Counted from the first letter of the stretch, positions 1-8,900 are shown. The stretch: DNA of 13,953 nucleotides from Hyphomicrobium_A sp964622715 (GCA_964622715.1 CAZURR010000069.1:1-13953); one strand, 5' to 3'. Notes: a model not told the origin generated them from the sequence alone. Translations and numbers: made by a program.

Positions 1-2118
1 TTGTGAGGGCAGCCCTGGGAACGTCATGTACGTTCCTGGAGCAAAGGTGCTGGGGCTCTTGAGCCATTTGTCAAGGTTAGCCTTGTCCCAGACGCCGGTG
101 TGTTTCTTCAATGCGGCAGAGAAACTAAAGCCTGGTTTGCTCGCAATCTTCGTACCGTAGACGCCATAGAGATTCGGGCCAACACGGGTGCCGCCCCCCT
201 TGTTGAAGGTATGACATACGCCGCATTGCGTCTGAGCAATTTCCTTGCCGCGTTCGGCAGGCGTTTCGGCGTGACTTGCTTTGTCCGCGCCAGCCTTGTC
301 CGATGAATCCGTGGATTTTATCGCAACGTCCGGCGTGCGCGGGGCTGCTACTTCGCCCTGTTCTGCGAGCGCGACGCCGAAGTAGGCAGCAACAGAGCGG
401 CGCCAGTCCTGATTTTGAAGCAAGTCTTCTATGGCCTGATCCGAAATGCGCGGCGCGTGCGCCAACTTGAAGGCGCTCATCGCAAGCACCGGGGAGTCCC
501 ATTGGCCCGTAAAGTCCACGAGTTGGAAGGGTACGACGACCTTGTATCGATCAAAGCCGAGAACCCCCCCGCGATCGATCACAGCATAGAGTGTCTGACC
601 GCTTGAACTGTCAATAACGAGGCCGGATAGCGTGCCGAGCGCTTGGCTATATTCACTCTCGCTGCGCACCTGAAGGCCAACGATGTCGCTCGACACGATG
701 AAGAAGGGTCTGCGCTTTGCTGGGGCACTAGCGCTCGGCGCAGCAGGGGGTGTCGCTGCCGCCGGGGCTTCGGAGGATGGCGTTGCCTTGGATGTTTCAG
801 CGGCCGGTTTTTCCTTGGATGTGGTCGCCGCTTTGGCAACAGGAATAGCTACTTGGGATCGCCAGGAGGCGACTAAGTGGGCCGTTGCATCGGGTACAGC
901 CTGATTGCCCAAGCTTGTGCGCACGTAGTTGGCAATGTCGGCAATATCCTGGTCGGTGAGCGCGCCGGCAAACGAGGGCATGGCCAGCAATCCGTTTCGC
1001 GCAGGGACGCCTTGGAGTACTGCGGAGAGTATATCGTAGGGCTGAGCTGCAACGACAGTGGGATTGTCGGCAAGTGGCGGCACTTTGCCTAGCATGCCCT
1101 TTCCGGTCTTTTGGTGACAAACGGCACAATGCGTATCGAAGAGTTTCTCGGCGCGCGCTTCCACCTTGGGGGCAAGCTTAGCCACCTTGGCCGGGCGCAG
1201 CATCTCACCCTTTCCAGCGTCATCGTCGAATATGTATGTTGCGATGTCTGCGATATCGCTTTCCTTCAGTTTGGAAATGCTATCGTGTACGACGACCTGC
1301 ATGGGGCCGAGTGTCGTTGAGTCACTGGTCTCGCCCTTCTTCAGAAAGTCGACGAGATCAGCCTTGTCCCATTTGTTGATTGTCTTGAGGGCCTCAGGCG
1401 TAATGTTGGGTGCGAACCAAGTATCGAGTTTACTCCCCTCAAAGCGCTCGCTTGGAATTGTCGCGCCCATGATATTGCGCGGAGTATGGCAAGCGCCACA
1501 GTGGGCAAGCGCCTGGACGAGATAGGCGCCCCTGTTCCAGGCAGCGCTCTTTTTCTTGTCTGTCTGATAAAATCCTTCATCAAAGAACAGCACGCGCCAA
1601 AAGAACATCATCGAGCGGATGCTGAACGGAAAGCTTAGCCCGTTCTCCTTTCTCGCCTTATTGATTGGCGGCAGGCTGCGCAGGTAGGCCCACAGTGCCT
1701 TGAGGTCCGCCTCCTCTATCTTCGTGAAGTGAGGGTAAGGCATCGCGGGATAGAGATATGCGCCATCAGCGCGAATGCCGTCGTGGACAGCATTCTTGAA
1801 GTCATCGAAGGTCCACTTGCCAATCCCTGTCTCGGGATCGGGCGTAATGTTGGGCGAGTAGATTGTCCCGAACGGCGTGTTGATCGCCAGCCCGCCGGCA
1901 AACTTATTTTCCGGCGTGGCCGTGTGACAGGGCATGCAATCCCCCGCCAGCGCGATGTAGCGACCGTGTTCGACTAGGCTCTTGTCCGGTTCAGCCTTCG
2001 CGTCCGTCGTGTTGGCAAGGGCACTCCCCGCGAGAATGAAGGTGCCAATAACGCCGACGCGGACGCATTCGGGGATCATCTTAAGCCTTACCGCCGTACT
2101 CGCGGGTGCCGGTCTCAT
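1..2118 (-). CDS. Exported tetraheme cytochrome c: AdhB-like triheme block, PRC-barrel-like domain and C-terminal class I cytochrome c (3' end outside window)
   Basis: Seen: the minus frame is open from base 2346 to the window edge; the ATG at 2118 gives at least 706 residues. Heme motifs are CMPCH (61-65), CGACH (207-211), CAVCH (331-335) and CGVCH (632-636). A signal peptide (hydrophobic 21-35) ends in a likely ALA|N cleavage site. The first three hemes match the cytochrome subunit of membrane alcohol/gluconate dehydrogenases: a TPFGTIYSPNITPD stretch and LYPAMPY after heme 1, AHCGACHTPR at heme 2, and likely Met ligand M380 after heme 3. An Ala/Pro/Lys linker (about 425-470) leads to a PRC-barrel-like segment (about 472-555, starting FFIVSSDIVGLQV). 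The last domain resembles cytochrome c2 (CGVCHTFNKGGGTRVGPNLYG, likely Met ligand M698). Known: AdhB-type subunits pass electrons from a periplasmic dehydrogenase to quinone or an oxidase. Inferred: the extra heme domain may dock on the divergent oxidase. Perhaps 15-30 residues are missing. An alternative ATG at 2079 also has a fair RBS. Confidence 0.9.
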   Translation of the reverse strand, partial: MRPAPASTAVRLKMIPECVRVGVIGTFILAGSALANTTDAKAEPDKSLVEHGRYIALAGDCMPCHTATPENKFAGGLAINTPFGTIYSPNITPDPETGIGKWTFDDFKNAVHDGIRADGAYLYPAMPYPHFTKIEEADLKALWAYLRSLPPINKARKENGLSFPFSIRSMMFFWRVLFFDEGFYQTDKKKSAAWNRGAYLVQALAHCGACHTPRNIMGATIPSERFEGSKLDTWFAPNITPEALKTINKWDKADLVDFLKKGETSDSTTLGPMQVVVHDSISKLKESDIADIATYIFDDDAGKGEMLRPAKVAKLAPKVEARAEKLFDTHCAVCHQKTGKGMLGKVPPLADNPTVVAAQPYDILSAVLQGVPARNGLLAMPSFAGALTDQDIADIANYVRTSLGNQAVPDATAHLVASWRSQVAIPVAKAATTSKEKPAAETSKATPSSEAPAAATPPAAPSASAPAKRRPFFIVSSDIVGLQVRSESEYSQALGTLSGLVIDSSSGQTLYAVIDRGGVLGFDRYKVVVPFQLVDFTGQWDSPVLAMSAFKLAHAPRISDQAIEDLLQNQDWRRSVAAYFGVALAEQGEVAAPRTPDVAIKSTDSSDKAGADKASHAETPAERGKEIAQTQCGVCHTFNKGGGTRVGPNLYGVYGTKIASKPGFSFSAALKKHTGVWDKANLDKWLKSPSTFAPGTYMTFPGLPSQ

Positions 2119-2129
2119 GCGGCAATCCC

Positions 2130-2135
2130 ACCTCC
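2130..2135 (-). promoter_or_regulatory. Shine-Dalgarno of the tetraheme cytochrome gene
   Basis: On the minus strand GGAGGT lies 11 bases before the ATG at 2118. It is the strongest ribosome-binding match near the gene and supports that start. The alternative ATG at 2079 has only AAGG six bases upstream, although starting there would give a shorter, more usual signal-peptide n-region. Confidence 0.5.
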
Positions 2136-2185
2136 ATCGGAAGTCAACAGTATCAGACCGATCGTAAGATTGAGCAACAGTATTG

Positions 2186-2201
2186 TCGTGACGAGTCACG
2201 A
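2186..2201. promoter_or_regulatory. Palindromic operator candidate in the divergent spacer
   Basis: TCGTGAC-GA-GTCACGA is a perfect inverted repeat with 7-bp arms and a 2-bp spacer. It lies 68 bases before the cytochrome start and 186 bases before the coxB start, a suitable place for a dimeric regulator acting on one or both promoters. It does not match the FNR/Anr box TTGAT-N4-ATCAA. No regulator gene is present in the window, so the cognate protein is unknown. Confidence 0.35.
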
Positions 2202-2387
2202 GGGCAGCGTTAAGCTTATTCGTCGAGTGCAGTGTCAGTTGATAGCTGTTTGCTGACGCGAAGAGGATTTGGTAGCGTTCGGCATCATGCTCATAGTCGT
2301 TCGCCGGCCTGACCACATGAGCGCTCAATACGCGACGCGGATGCGGTCATCTTTAATCGCACGTAGGCCTTAGGAGCGAATGCCACG

Positions 2388-3242
2388 ATGCGGGCGAGCT
2401 TCCTGTATATCGCTGCCGCCATTGGCCTAGCCGCCCTTCTGGGCGCAGATCACGCATTGGCGGGCTTTGGTCAACCCTCTCCCTGGCAAGTAGGGTTGCA
2501 GCACGCGGGCACACCGGTGATGGACTCAATCATCGGTTTTAACGATGTGCTCCTCTATATCATGACGGCAATAGCGGGGCTGGTATTCGTGCTGTTGATT
2601 ACGGCGATGGTGCGCTTCAACAAGCATGTCCATCCCACGCCGTCGAAGAGAACTGGCAACTGGCCGCTCGAGATTGCCTGGACGCTGATCCCATTCTGCG
2701 TCGTGGCGATCATCGTATTCCTGTCATTTCACTTGCTGTTCTTCGAGGAAGATATCCCGCGCGCGGATCTCACCGTGAAGGCAACAGGCCATCAGTGGTT
2801 CTGGGGTTACAGCTATCCCGATCACGGCAATTTCAAATTCTATTCCGAGATGCTCAACGATGCGAGTCGCAAGCCAGGACAACCGCGACTGTTGGCCGTC
2901 AACAATGATTTGGTCGTCCCCGTGAACAAGGTCATTCGCGTCCAGGTCATCGGCGGCGATGTCATCCACTCCTTCTCTGTTCCCTCGTTTGGCATCAAGG
3001 TCGACGCGATCCCGGGCCGGCTAAACGAGACATGGTTTCAAGCCATGCGCGAAGGGATGTACTACGGCCAGTGCTCCGAGTTGTGTGGCATGAATCACTC
3101 TTTCATGCCGATTGCCGTCCGCGTCGTTAGCGAGCAGGAGTTCGACGCGTGGATCGAAGAGGCCAAAAAGAAGTTTGCCCAGGGTCCTTTGTCCGGGTCG
3201 ACCGAGACCGTTGCACTAGAGTCAATAGGTGCTGAAGAGTAG
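2388..3242 (+). CDS. coxB: Cytochrome c oxidase subunit II (CuA subunit, aa3 type)
   Basis: It receives electrons from cytochrome c at a binuclear CuA centre on the periplasmic side and passes them to heme a of subunit I. The 284-residue protein has a signal sequence (cleavage probably near ALAG, 23-26) and two membrane helices (about 54-76 and 95-118). The aromatic GHQWFWGYSY segment (134-143) is the electron-entry region. A complete CuA ligand set is visible: H194, then C229, E231, C233, H237 and M240 in the GQCSELCGMNHSFM motif. There is no C-terminal cytochrome c domain, so this is an aa3 and not a caa3 enzyme. The ATG at 2388 follows AGGAG by 11 bases. It is the first gene of a coxB-coxA-coxC operon transcribed away from the tetraheme cytochrome gene. 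The family call is secure; whether this is the main or an alternative oxidase of the cell cannot be decided here. Confidence 0.97.
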   Translation: MRASFLYIAAAIGLAALLGADHALAGFGQPSPWQVGLQHAGTPVMDSIIGFNDVLLYIMTAIAGLVFVLLITAMVRFNKHVHPTPSKRTGNWPLEIAWTLIPFCVVAIIVFLSFHLLFFEEDIPRADLTVKATGHQWFWGYSYPDHGNFKFYSEMLNDASRKPGQPRLLAVNNDLVVPVNKVIRVQVIGGDVIHSFSVPSFGIKVDAIPGRLNETWFQAMREGMYYGQCSELCGMNHSFMPIAVRVVSEQEFDAWIEEAKKKFAQGPLSGSTETVALESIGAEE

Positions 3243-3278
3243 CGGGGGACGACCCCGAGCCGTCAAACCATTGCGATC

Positions 3279-3284
3279 GAAGGG
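3279..3284 (+). promoter_or_regulatory. Shine-Dalgarno deciding the coxA start
   Basis: GAAGGG lies seven bases before the ATG at 3292. The upstream in-frame ATG at 3229 lies inside the end of coxB, has no comparable site and would add 21 residues not typical of subunit I. Confidence 0.55.
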
Positions 3285-3291
3285 TCCGAGT

Positions 3292-4899
3292 ATGGAAGGA
3301 ACGACGACGGCTCCCAGCTCAGGTGCGGCGCACGATCGTCCGTTGGACTGGCGCCGCTTTCTCTATGCGACAAACCACAAGGACATCGGCTCGCTGTATC
3401 TCGTGTTCGCCCTATGCGCGAGCCTTGTTGGTACCGCGCTGTCCGTGGTCATTCGCCTTGAGCTGCATGAGCCCGGCCTGCAATTCTTTACCAATCCCCA
3501 GTACTACAATGTTGTCGTGACCGCGCATGGTTTGGTCATGATATTCTTTGTGCTCATGCCCGCGCTGATCGGTGGCTTCGGCAACTGGATGGTGCCGCTC
3601 ATGATCGGAGCGCCGGACATGGCGTTCCCGCGCTTGAACAACCTGTCATTTTGGTTGCTCGTTGCCTCGTTCACGATGTTCATCAGTTCGGCGTTTTTTG
3701 GCGGCGCACCAGGAACCACTGGTGCCGGTACCGGATGGACGCTTTATCCGCTCCTGTCGACCAAAGGTCATCCAGGTCCATCAGTCGACTTTGTCATACT
3801 GGCGTTACATCTGGCCGGTGCATCCTCCATCCTGGGGGCCATCAATTTTATCACGACGATCTTGAACATGCGTGCGCCGGGCATGACGATGCACAAGTTG
3901 CCGCTTTACGTTTGGTCGATCCTGATAACGGCGTCCATGCTCGTACTGGCCCTTCCGGTGCTCGCTGGTGCGGTCACCATGCTGCTTGTCGACCGGAATT
4001 TCGGCGCTACCTTCTTTAATCCGCAGGGAGGCGGCGATCCCCTCTTGTTTCAGCACTTGTTCTGGTTCTTCGGACATCCAGAAGTCTACATCATGATCCT
4101 GCCCGCCTTCGGCATCATCAGCACTGTCATTGCTACCTTCGCTAGGAAGCCGATCTTTGGCTATCTGGGTATGGTCTATGCGATGGTGTCGATCGGCCTA
4201 ATCGGTTTCGTCGTGTGGGCCCACCACATGTACACCGTTGGGCTTTCAGCCGACGTGCAGGCCTACTTCGTCGCCGCAAGCCTAGCGATCGCGGTGCCGA
4301 CCGGAATCAAGATCTTCTCGTGGATTGCCACGATGTGGGGAGGCTCAATCGAGTTTCGCACGCCCATGCTGTGGGCGATCGGCTTCATCTTCCTGTTTAC
4401 CATCGGTGGCGTCACTGGAGTGATGCTGGCCAATGCGGGTATCGATCGCGTTCTCCAAGACACCTATTTTGTCGTCGCGCACTTCCACTACGTGCTCTCG
4501 CTTGGCGCTGTCTTCGGCATCTTCGCCGGCTGGTACTACTGGTTCCCGAAGATGACGGGCTACTTGCTGTCAGAGACGATTGGACACGTGCACTTCTGGG
4601 TGACGTTTGTTGGGGTCAACTTGCTGTTCTTCCCGCAGCATTTCCTAGGCCTCGCGGGAATGCCGCGCCGTGTGGCTGATTATCCAGATGCCTTTGCGGG
4701 TTGGAATTACGTGTCCTCGACCGGCGCCTATTTGGCGGGGCTTGGCGCACTCATCTTCTTCTACGGCATGGCAGAGGCGTTCTATCGCAAGCGGGCCGCG
4801 CCCGACAATCCTTGGGGGGAGGGGGCAACGACGCTTGAATGGACGCTGTCGTCGCCGCCACCGTTGCATCAATTCGAGGTGCTGCCGCGCATCCAGTGA
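3292..4899 (+). CDS. coxA: Cytochrome c oxidase subunit I (heme a / heme a3-CuB catalytic subunit)
   Basis: Catalytic subunit that reduces O2 to water and pumps protons across the inner membrane. The 535-residue protein has the usual length and about 12 membrane helices. Numbering from the 3292 start: H79 and H399 are the heme a ligands, H397 ligates heme a3, and H262, H311 and H312 ligate CuB. Y266 of the HPEVY motif is the Tyr that cross-links to the CuB histidine, and E264 is the glutamate ending the D channel. The D-channel entry Asp is D109 in the segment LMIGAPDMAFPRLNN, and the K-channel Lys is K340 in TGIKIFSW. This set marks an A1-type heme-copper oxidase. The chosen ATG at 3292 leaves a 49-bp gap after coxB; the in-frame ATG at 3229 would overlap coxB by 14 bp. 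Confidence 0.97.
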   Translation: MEGTTTAPSSGAAHDRPLDWRRFLYATNHKDIGSLYLVFALCASLVGTALSVVIRLELHEPGLQFFTNPQYYNVVVTAHGLVMIFFVLMPALIGGFGNWMVPLMIGAPDMAFPRLNNLSFWLLVASFTMFISSAFFGGAPGTTGAGTGWTLYPLLSTKGHPGPSVDFVILALHLAGASSILGAINFITTILNMRAPGMTMHKLPLYVWSILITASMLVLALPVLAGAVTMLLVDRNFGATFFNPQGGGDPLLFQHLFWFFGHPEVYIMILPAFGIISTVIATFARKPIFGYLGMVYAMVSIGLIGFVVWAHHMYTVGLSADVQAYFVAASLAIAVPTGIKIFSWIATMWGGSIEFRTPMLWAIGFIFLFTIGGVTGVMLANAGIDRVLQDTYFVVAHFHYVLSLGAVFGIFAGWYYWFPKMTGYLLSETIGHVHFWVTFVGVNLLFFPQHFLGLAGMPRRVADYPDAFAGWNYVSSTGAYLAGLGALIFFYGMAEAFYRKRAAPDNPWGEGATTLEWTLSSPPPLHQFEVLPRIQ

Positions 4900-4970
4900 G
4901 GGCCCGCAGGAGCCCGCTCTAATCTAAATGGTCCAGGATCACCGAACGCGGTCGCACAGCGCAAGATGAC

Positions 4971-4974
4971 GGAG
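4971..4974 (+). promoter_or_regulatory. Shine-Dalgarno favouring the downstream coxC start
   Basis: GGAG lies nine bases before the ATG at 4984. The ATG at 4966 in the same frame has no purine-rich site upstream. The two choices differ by only six residues. Confidence 0.4.
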
Positions 4975-4983
4975 AGAACGGAA

Positions 4984-5808
4984 ATGGCCGAGGCGCAGCC
5001 AGGTCAACATGAGTATCAGCTCATCGAGCCGAGCCCGTGGCCGATCCGCGGAGGAATCTCGGCGCTGTTACTTGCGTCTGGTCTGCTCATTTGGATCTAT
5101 GATTTGATCTGGCCGCCATGGATTGTGTTCGCCCTAGGTGTGCTGGGCGTTGCCGGCACCATGGTCGGATGGTGGCGCGAAGTCATTCGCGAGGGCGAAG
5201 CGCACGCTCACACACCAGTTGTGCAGATTTCCCTACGTTACGGCATGATATTGTTCATCTGCTCGGAGGTGATGTTCTTCGTTGCGTGGTTCTGGGCCTA
5301 TTTCAACACCGCGCTCTTCCCCGCCGACACGCAACAGATCGTGCGAGATCAGGTCATCGGTGGTCAATGGCCGCCACAGGGTATCGTGACCTCAAATCCC
5401 TGGGAGCTACCGCTGCTCATGACGGTGATCCTTTTGACTTCGGCCGGGACAATGACGTGGGCACACCACTCGTTGCTGAAAGATAACCGTAGAGGGCTCA
5501 AGATCGGGCTGATCTGCACCGTGATCTTAGGCATTACGTTCACGGGCGTCCAAGCCCATGAATTCCTGACCGCGCCATTTAACTATGGCGGTAACGTTTA
5601 TGGCGGGATCTTCTTCATGGCCACCGGCTTCCACGGCGCCCATGTTATCATTGGCACGATCTTTCTGACGGTTTGCCTTGGGCGAGCCTTCGCCGGGCAA
5701 TTCACGCGCCAAGAGCATTTGGGACTGATTTTTGCCGCGTGGTATTGGCACTTCGTCGATGTCGTTTGGCTGTTTTTGTTCGCCTTCGTCTACGTATGGG
5801 GCACGTGA
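4984..5808 (+). CDS. coxC: Cytochrome c oxidase subunit III
   Basis: Integral membrane subunit that stabilises the catalytic core and helps proton uptake by subunit I. The 274-residue protein has about seven predicted membrane helices. Family features: EPSPWPI near the N-terminus, WWREVIREGE after helix 2, conserved Glu E95 in SEVMFFVAWFWAYF, H217 and H220 in GFHGAHVIIGT, and the terminal helix WYWHFVDVVWLFLFAFVYVWG. It is third in the coxBAC operon, 84 bp after coxA. In many alphaproteobacterial oxidase operons ctaB and ctaG/cox11 lie between coxA and coxC; here there is nothing. The start at 4984 is preferred for its ribosome site, with 4966 as an alternative. Family assignment is secure. 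Confidence 0.95.
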   Translation: MAEAQPGQHEYQLIEPSPWPIRGGISALLLASGLLIWIYDLIWPPWIVFALGVLGVAGTMVGWWREVIREGEAHAHTPVVQISLRYGMILFICSEVMFFVAWFWAYFNTALFPADTQQIVRDQVIGGQWPPQGIVTSNPWELPLLMTVILLTSAGTMTWAHHSLLKDNRRGLKIGLICTVILGITFTGVQAHEFLTAPFNYGGNVYGGIFFMATGFHGAHVIIGTIFLTVCLGRAFAGQFTRQEHLGLIFAAWYWHFVDVVWLFLFAFVYVWGT

Positions 5809-5809
5809 T

Positions 5810-5822
5810 CGCCGAGACGGCG
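5810..5822 (+). terminator. Weak hairpin right after coxC
   Basis: CGCCG-AGA-CGGCG forms a 5-bp GC-only stem starting one base after the coxC stop. No T-run follows, so it would be a poor intrinsic terminator, but its position fits a 3' end structure. The 159-bp gap to the RND permease gene suggests separate transcription. Confidence 0.25.
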
Positions 5823-5967
5823 TAGCCAGACAAGAAATCCCCCGCCGCATTGCGTAGTTCCTTAGCTCGCTAGGCATCTTTACTTTTTGACGAAAACGCT
5901 TTGAACTTGGAGCCGGTGGTGCATCTCACCTCTGCCGTAACGAGTCGCAGGATCGCATAACAAAACG

Positions 5968-8900
5968 ATGGCCATTGTCCGCTTCGCGTTGAGATTCCCG
6001 CACACGTTCTTCGTGCTCGCCGCGTTGATCCTCTTTCTCGGCATTACGGCCATTCGCACCATGCCGGCCGACATTTTTCCCGAGATCAATATCCCGGTCG
6101 TGACTGTAATCTGGCAGTACACAGGCCTCAGCACGCCGGATATGGAACAGCGCATCACCGTCTATAGCGAGTACGCGATCAGCGCGAACGTTAGCGGGAT
6201 CAAAAACATCGAGGCGCAGACGCTAAATGGCGTGTCGGTGCAGAGGATTTACTTCCAATCGGACGTCAATATTGATCTTGCCATCGCGCAGGTCATTTCT
6301 GCCACAAGTTCCATTCGCGCTCTTATGCCGGCAGGAACCCAACCTCCTATTGTCCTGCAATTCAACGCGTCGAGCGTTCCGGTCCTGCAGCTTAGTCTGA
6401 CCTCTGAGACGCTCAATCAAGTGCAGCTCTATAATTACGGCATCTATCGATTGCGTCAGGAACTCGCGCCCGTTCAGGGTGTCACATTTCCAGCCCCCGA
6501 TGGAGGGGCCTGGCGACAGATCATGGTCGATATCGATCCGAAAAAGCTCCTGGCAAAGGGTTTGACACCGACCGATGTGGTGAAAGCGATCAATGCACAA
6601 AGCCTCACGCTGCCGTCAGGTTTGGCCAAAATTGGCGAGAAACAATACACGATTCGCACCAACGCGATGCCGCCGACTATCGAGGCGCTCAATAACATTC
6701 CAATCAAGTATGAAGACGGTGCAACGGTTCTCATACGTGACATCGGGCATGTCCGCGACGGTTCGGCAGTACAGCAGAACGTTGTGCACGAAAACGGCGA
6801 ACCAGCTGTCCTTTTGACTGTCATCAAAAACGGCAACGCATCGACGCTTTCAGTGGTCGACGGAGTACTCTCCGTGCTGAAGGTGGCGCGTGCTGCGGCT
6901 CCACCAGGTCTCGAGATAAACGAGCTATTCAATCAATCGCAGTTCGTCATGGAGGCGATTGCGGATGTCGTTCGAGAAGGTGGGATTGCGGCGGTACTGA
7001 CCGCATTGATGATTCTCTTATTTCTCGGCTCGTGGCGATCAACCATTGTGGTCATGATTGCCATCCCACTTTCGATCCTTTCTTCGATCGTTGGCCTCTA
7101 TTTCACCGGTCACACCTTGAATATTATGACGCTCGGCGGCTTGGCGCTTGCGGTAGGCATCCTGGTCGACGATTCGACAGTGACAATCGAGAACACGCAC
7201 CGCTTGTTGAGCGAAGAAGGTAAGCCACTTCCTGAGGCGACGCTCTACGGCTCTGCCGGCATCGCCGTGCCGACCTTGGTGTCAACACTTGCCATCAGTT
7301 GTGTGTTCACGTCCGTCATTTTTCTCGAAGGACCAGCAAAGTATCTCTTCACGCCACTTGGTATCGCCGTCATTTTCGCGATGTTGGCCTCCTATATCCT
7401 GTCGCGGACTTTGACGCCAATTACCATCGGTCTCCTCCTTAAGAACGAGTGGCAGAAGAAGCAGGATGGCGCACGGCGGGGCCGGTTCGCCCGATTTCAT
7501 TCCGCGTTTGAGCATGGCTTTAACAACATGCGCGAAGGCTATGTGCGGCTGCTGACTAGGTTGCTTGAGCGGCGCTTCATCGTTCCCGTCGCAGCCGTTC
7601 TGGTGCTCGCGCTCGGCGCGGTCTTGTTCATGGCCGTTGGGCGCGATTTCTATCCTCTCGTTGATGGCGGTCAGATGAAGCTTCATGTCCGCGTGCCGGC
7701 AGGTATGCGTCTTGAGGCAACCGCCAAAATCTTTCATGAGATCGAGAATAAGATTCGTGAAGTCATTCCAGAGCGCGATCTGGAGCTCATTGTCGACAAC
7801 ATCGGGGTGAATGCGGTTGACTACAATCTAGCGTTTTCCGACGGTTCAACCATTGGTTCCAATGATGGCGTCATCCTGGTGGCGTTGAAGGAAGGCCACG
7901 CGCCGACGGCCGAATACCAGCGCAAACTGCGCGAGGTGCTGCCGGCTGCGTTTCCCAACGTGATCTTCTATTTCCAGGCGGCAGATATGGTCACGCAGAT
8001 TCTCAACTTTGGATTGCCCGCGCAGATTGATGTTCGCACTGTGGGCTATGACCGGGATACTAATCTGCGCGTGGCCAAAGAACTCCGGCTGCGCCTGGCA
8101 GCTGTTCCAGGGTTCGTCGACGTGCATCTCCAGCAGGAGGTCGACTCACCAGCATTTTTCGCAACGATCGATCGGCTCAAGGCGATCCAGTTTGGGCTTA
8201 CGGCGGAAGACGTTGCGAACAATATAAACATAAGCCTGAGCTCTTCCAGTCAGGTTACGCCGAACTACTGGACAGACCCAAAGCTAGGGATCCCCTACGC
8301 GCTTGCGGTCCAGACGCCGCAGTACTGGGTGAGCTCCATGGGCGAACTCGAAAACACGCCGGTCTCCACTGGCGTCGCGCCATCGAACGACTATTCGAAG
8401 GGGCAGCCGATACCTGGCTTGTTGAGCAACATCGCGACGCTGAAACGCGACAGCGTTCCGACCAACGCCAAGCAGACGAACATACAGCCCGTTTTCGAGG
8501 TCTACGCGAGCATCCAGGGGATCGATCTGGGCACCGCTTCCGACGCAATAAGCGAGATTGTTGCGGACCTGGAAAAGCAACTCAAACCCGGCAATTCCAT
8601 CCAGATCGTCGGCCAGATCGACAGCATGGACGAATCCTTTCACGACTTGGGAATAGGGCTCATATTTGCTTCCGTGTTTGTCTATCTGTTGATGGTCGTG
8701 AACTACCAGAGCTTTGGCGTACCGTTCGTCGTCATTCTGGCGCTGCCCGCAACATTCGTCGGCATTCTTGTAATGTTGTTTGTAACGGGGACCAGCTTGA
8801 GTGTGCCTTCGCTGATGGGGGCAATCATGGCTGTTGGTGTCGCTTCCGCAAATTCTATTCTACTGGCTACGTTTGCGCGCGACGAGCACTTGGCGGGCAA

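Larger units (their letters stand above)
2119..2387. promoter_or_regulatory. Divergent intergenic region between the tetraheme cytochrome gene and coxB
   Basis: This 269-bp spacer must hold the promoters of both divergent transcripts. I see no clean sigma-70 -35/-10 pair on either strand. It holds a 7-bp-arm inverted repeat at 2186-2201 and a weaker pair, GTCAG (2234-2238) and CTGAC (2253-2257), separated by 14 bases. An AGGAG at 2372-2376 is the likely coxB ribosome site. No open frame here resembles a gene; the minus frame of the cytochrome gene stays open to 2346, but upstream of 2118 it shows no protein-like sequence. Confidence 0.6.

Noticed and set aside
125..1901. Several minus- and plus-strand frames of 60-125 codons across 125-1901
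   Set aside because: They overlap the single long minus-strand frame that carries four heme motifs and show no motifs of their own.
1..2118. Interpretation as several separate or frameshifted cytochrome genes
   Set aside because: All four CxxCH motifs are in the same frame and a codon-by-codon reading from 2346 to 1 finds no stop.
2234..2257. GTCAG-N14-CTGAC as a regulator box
   Set aside because: Five-base arms with a 14-base gap are expected by chance at this scale; mentioned only in the spacer entry.
5859..5875. CCTTAGC-TC-GCTAGG-like hairpin followed by a T-rich stretch, as a terminator between coxC and the RND permease gene
   Set aside because: The stem needs a bulged base and only about four continuous AT/GC pairs, and the T-run begins several bases later.
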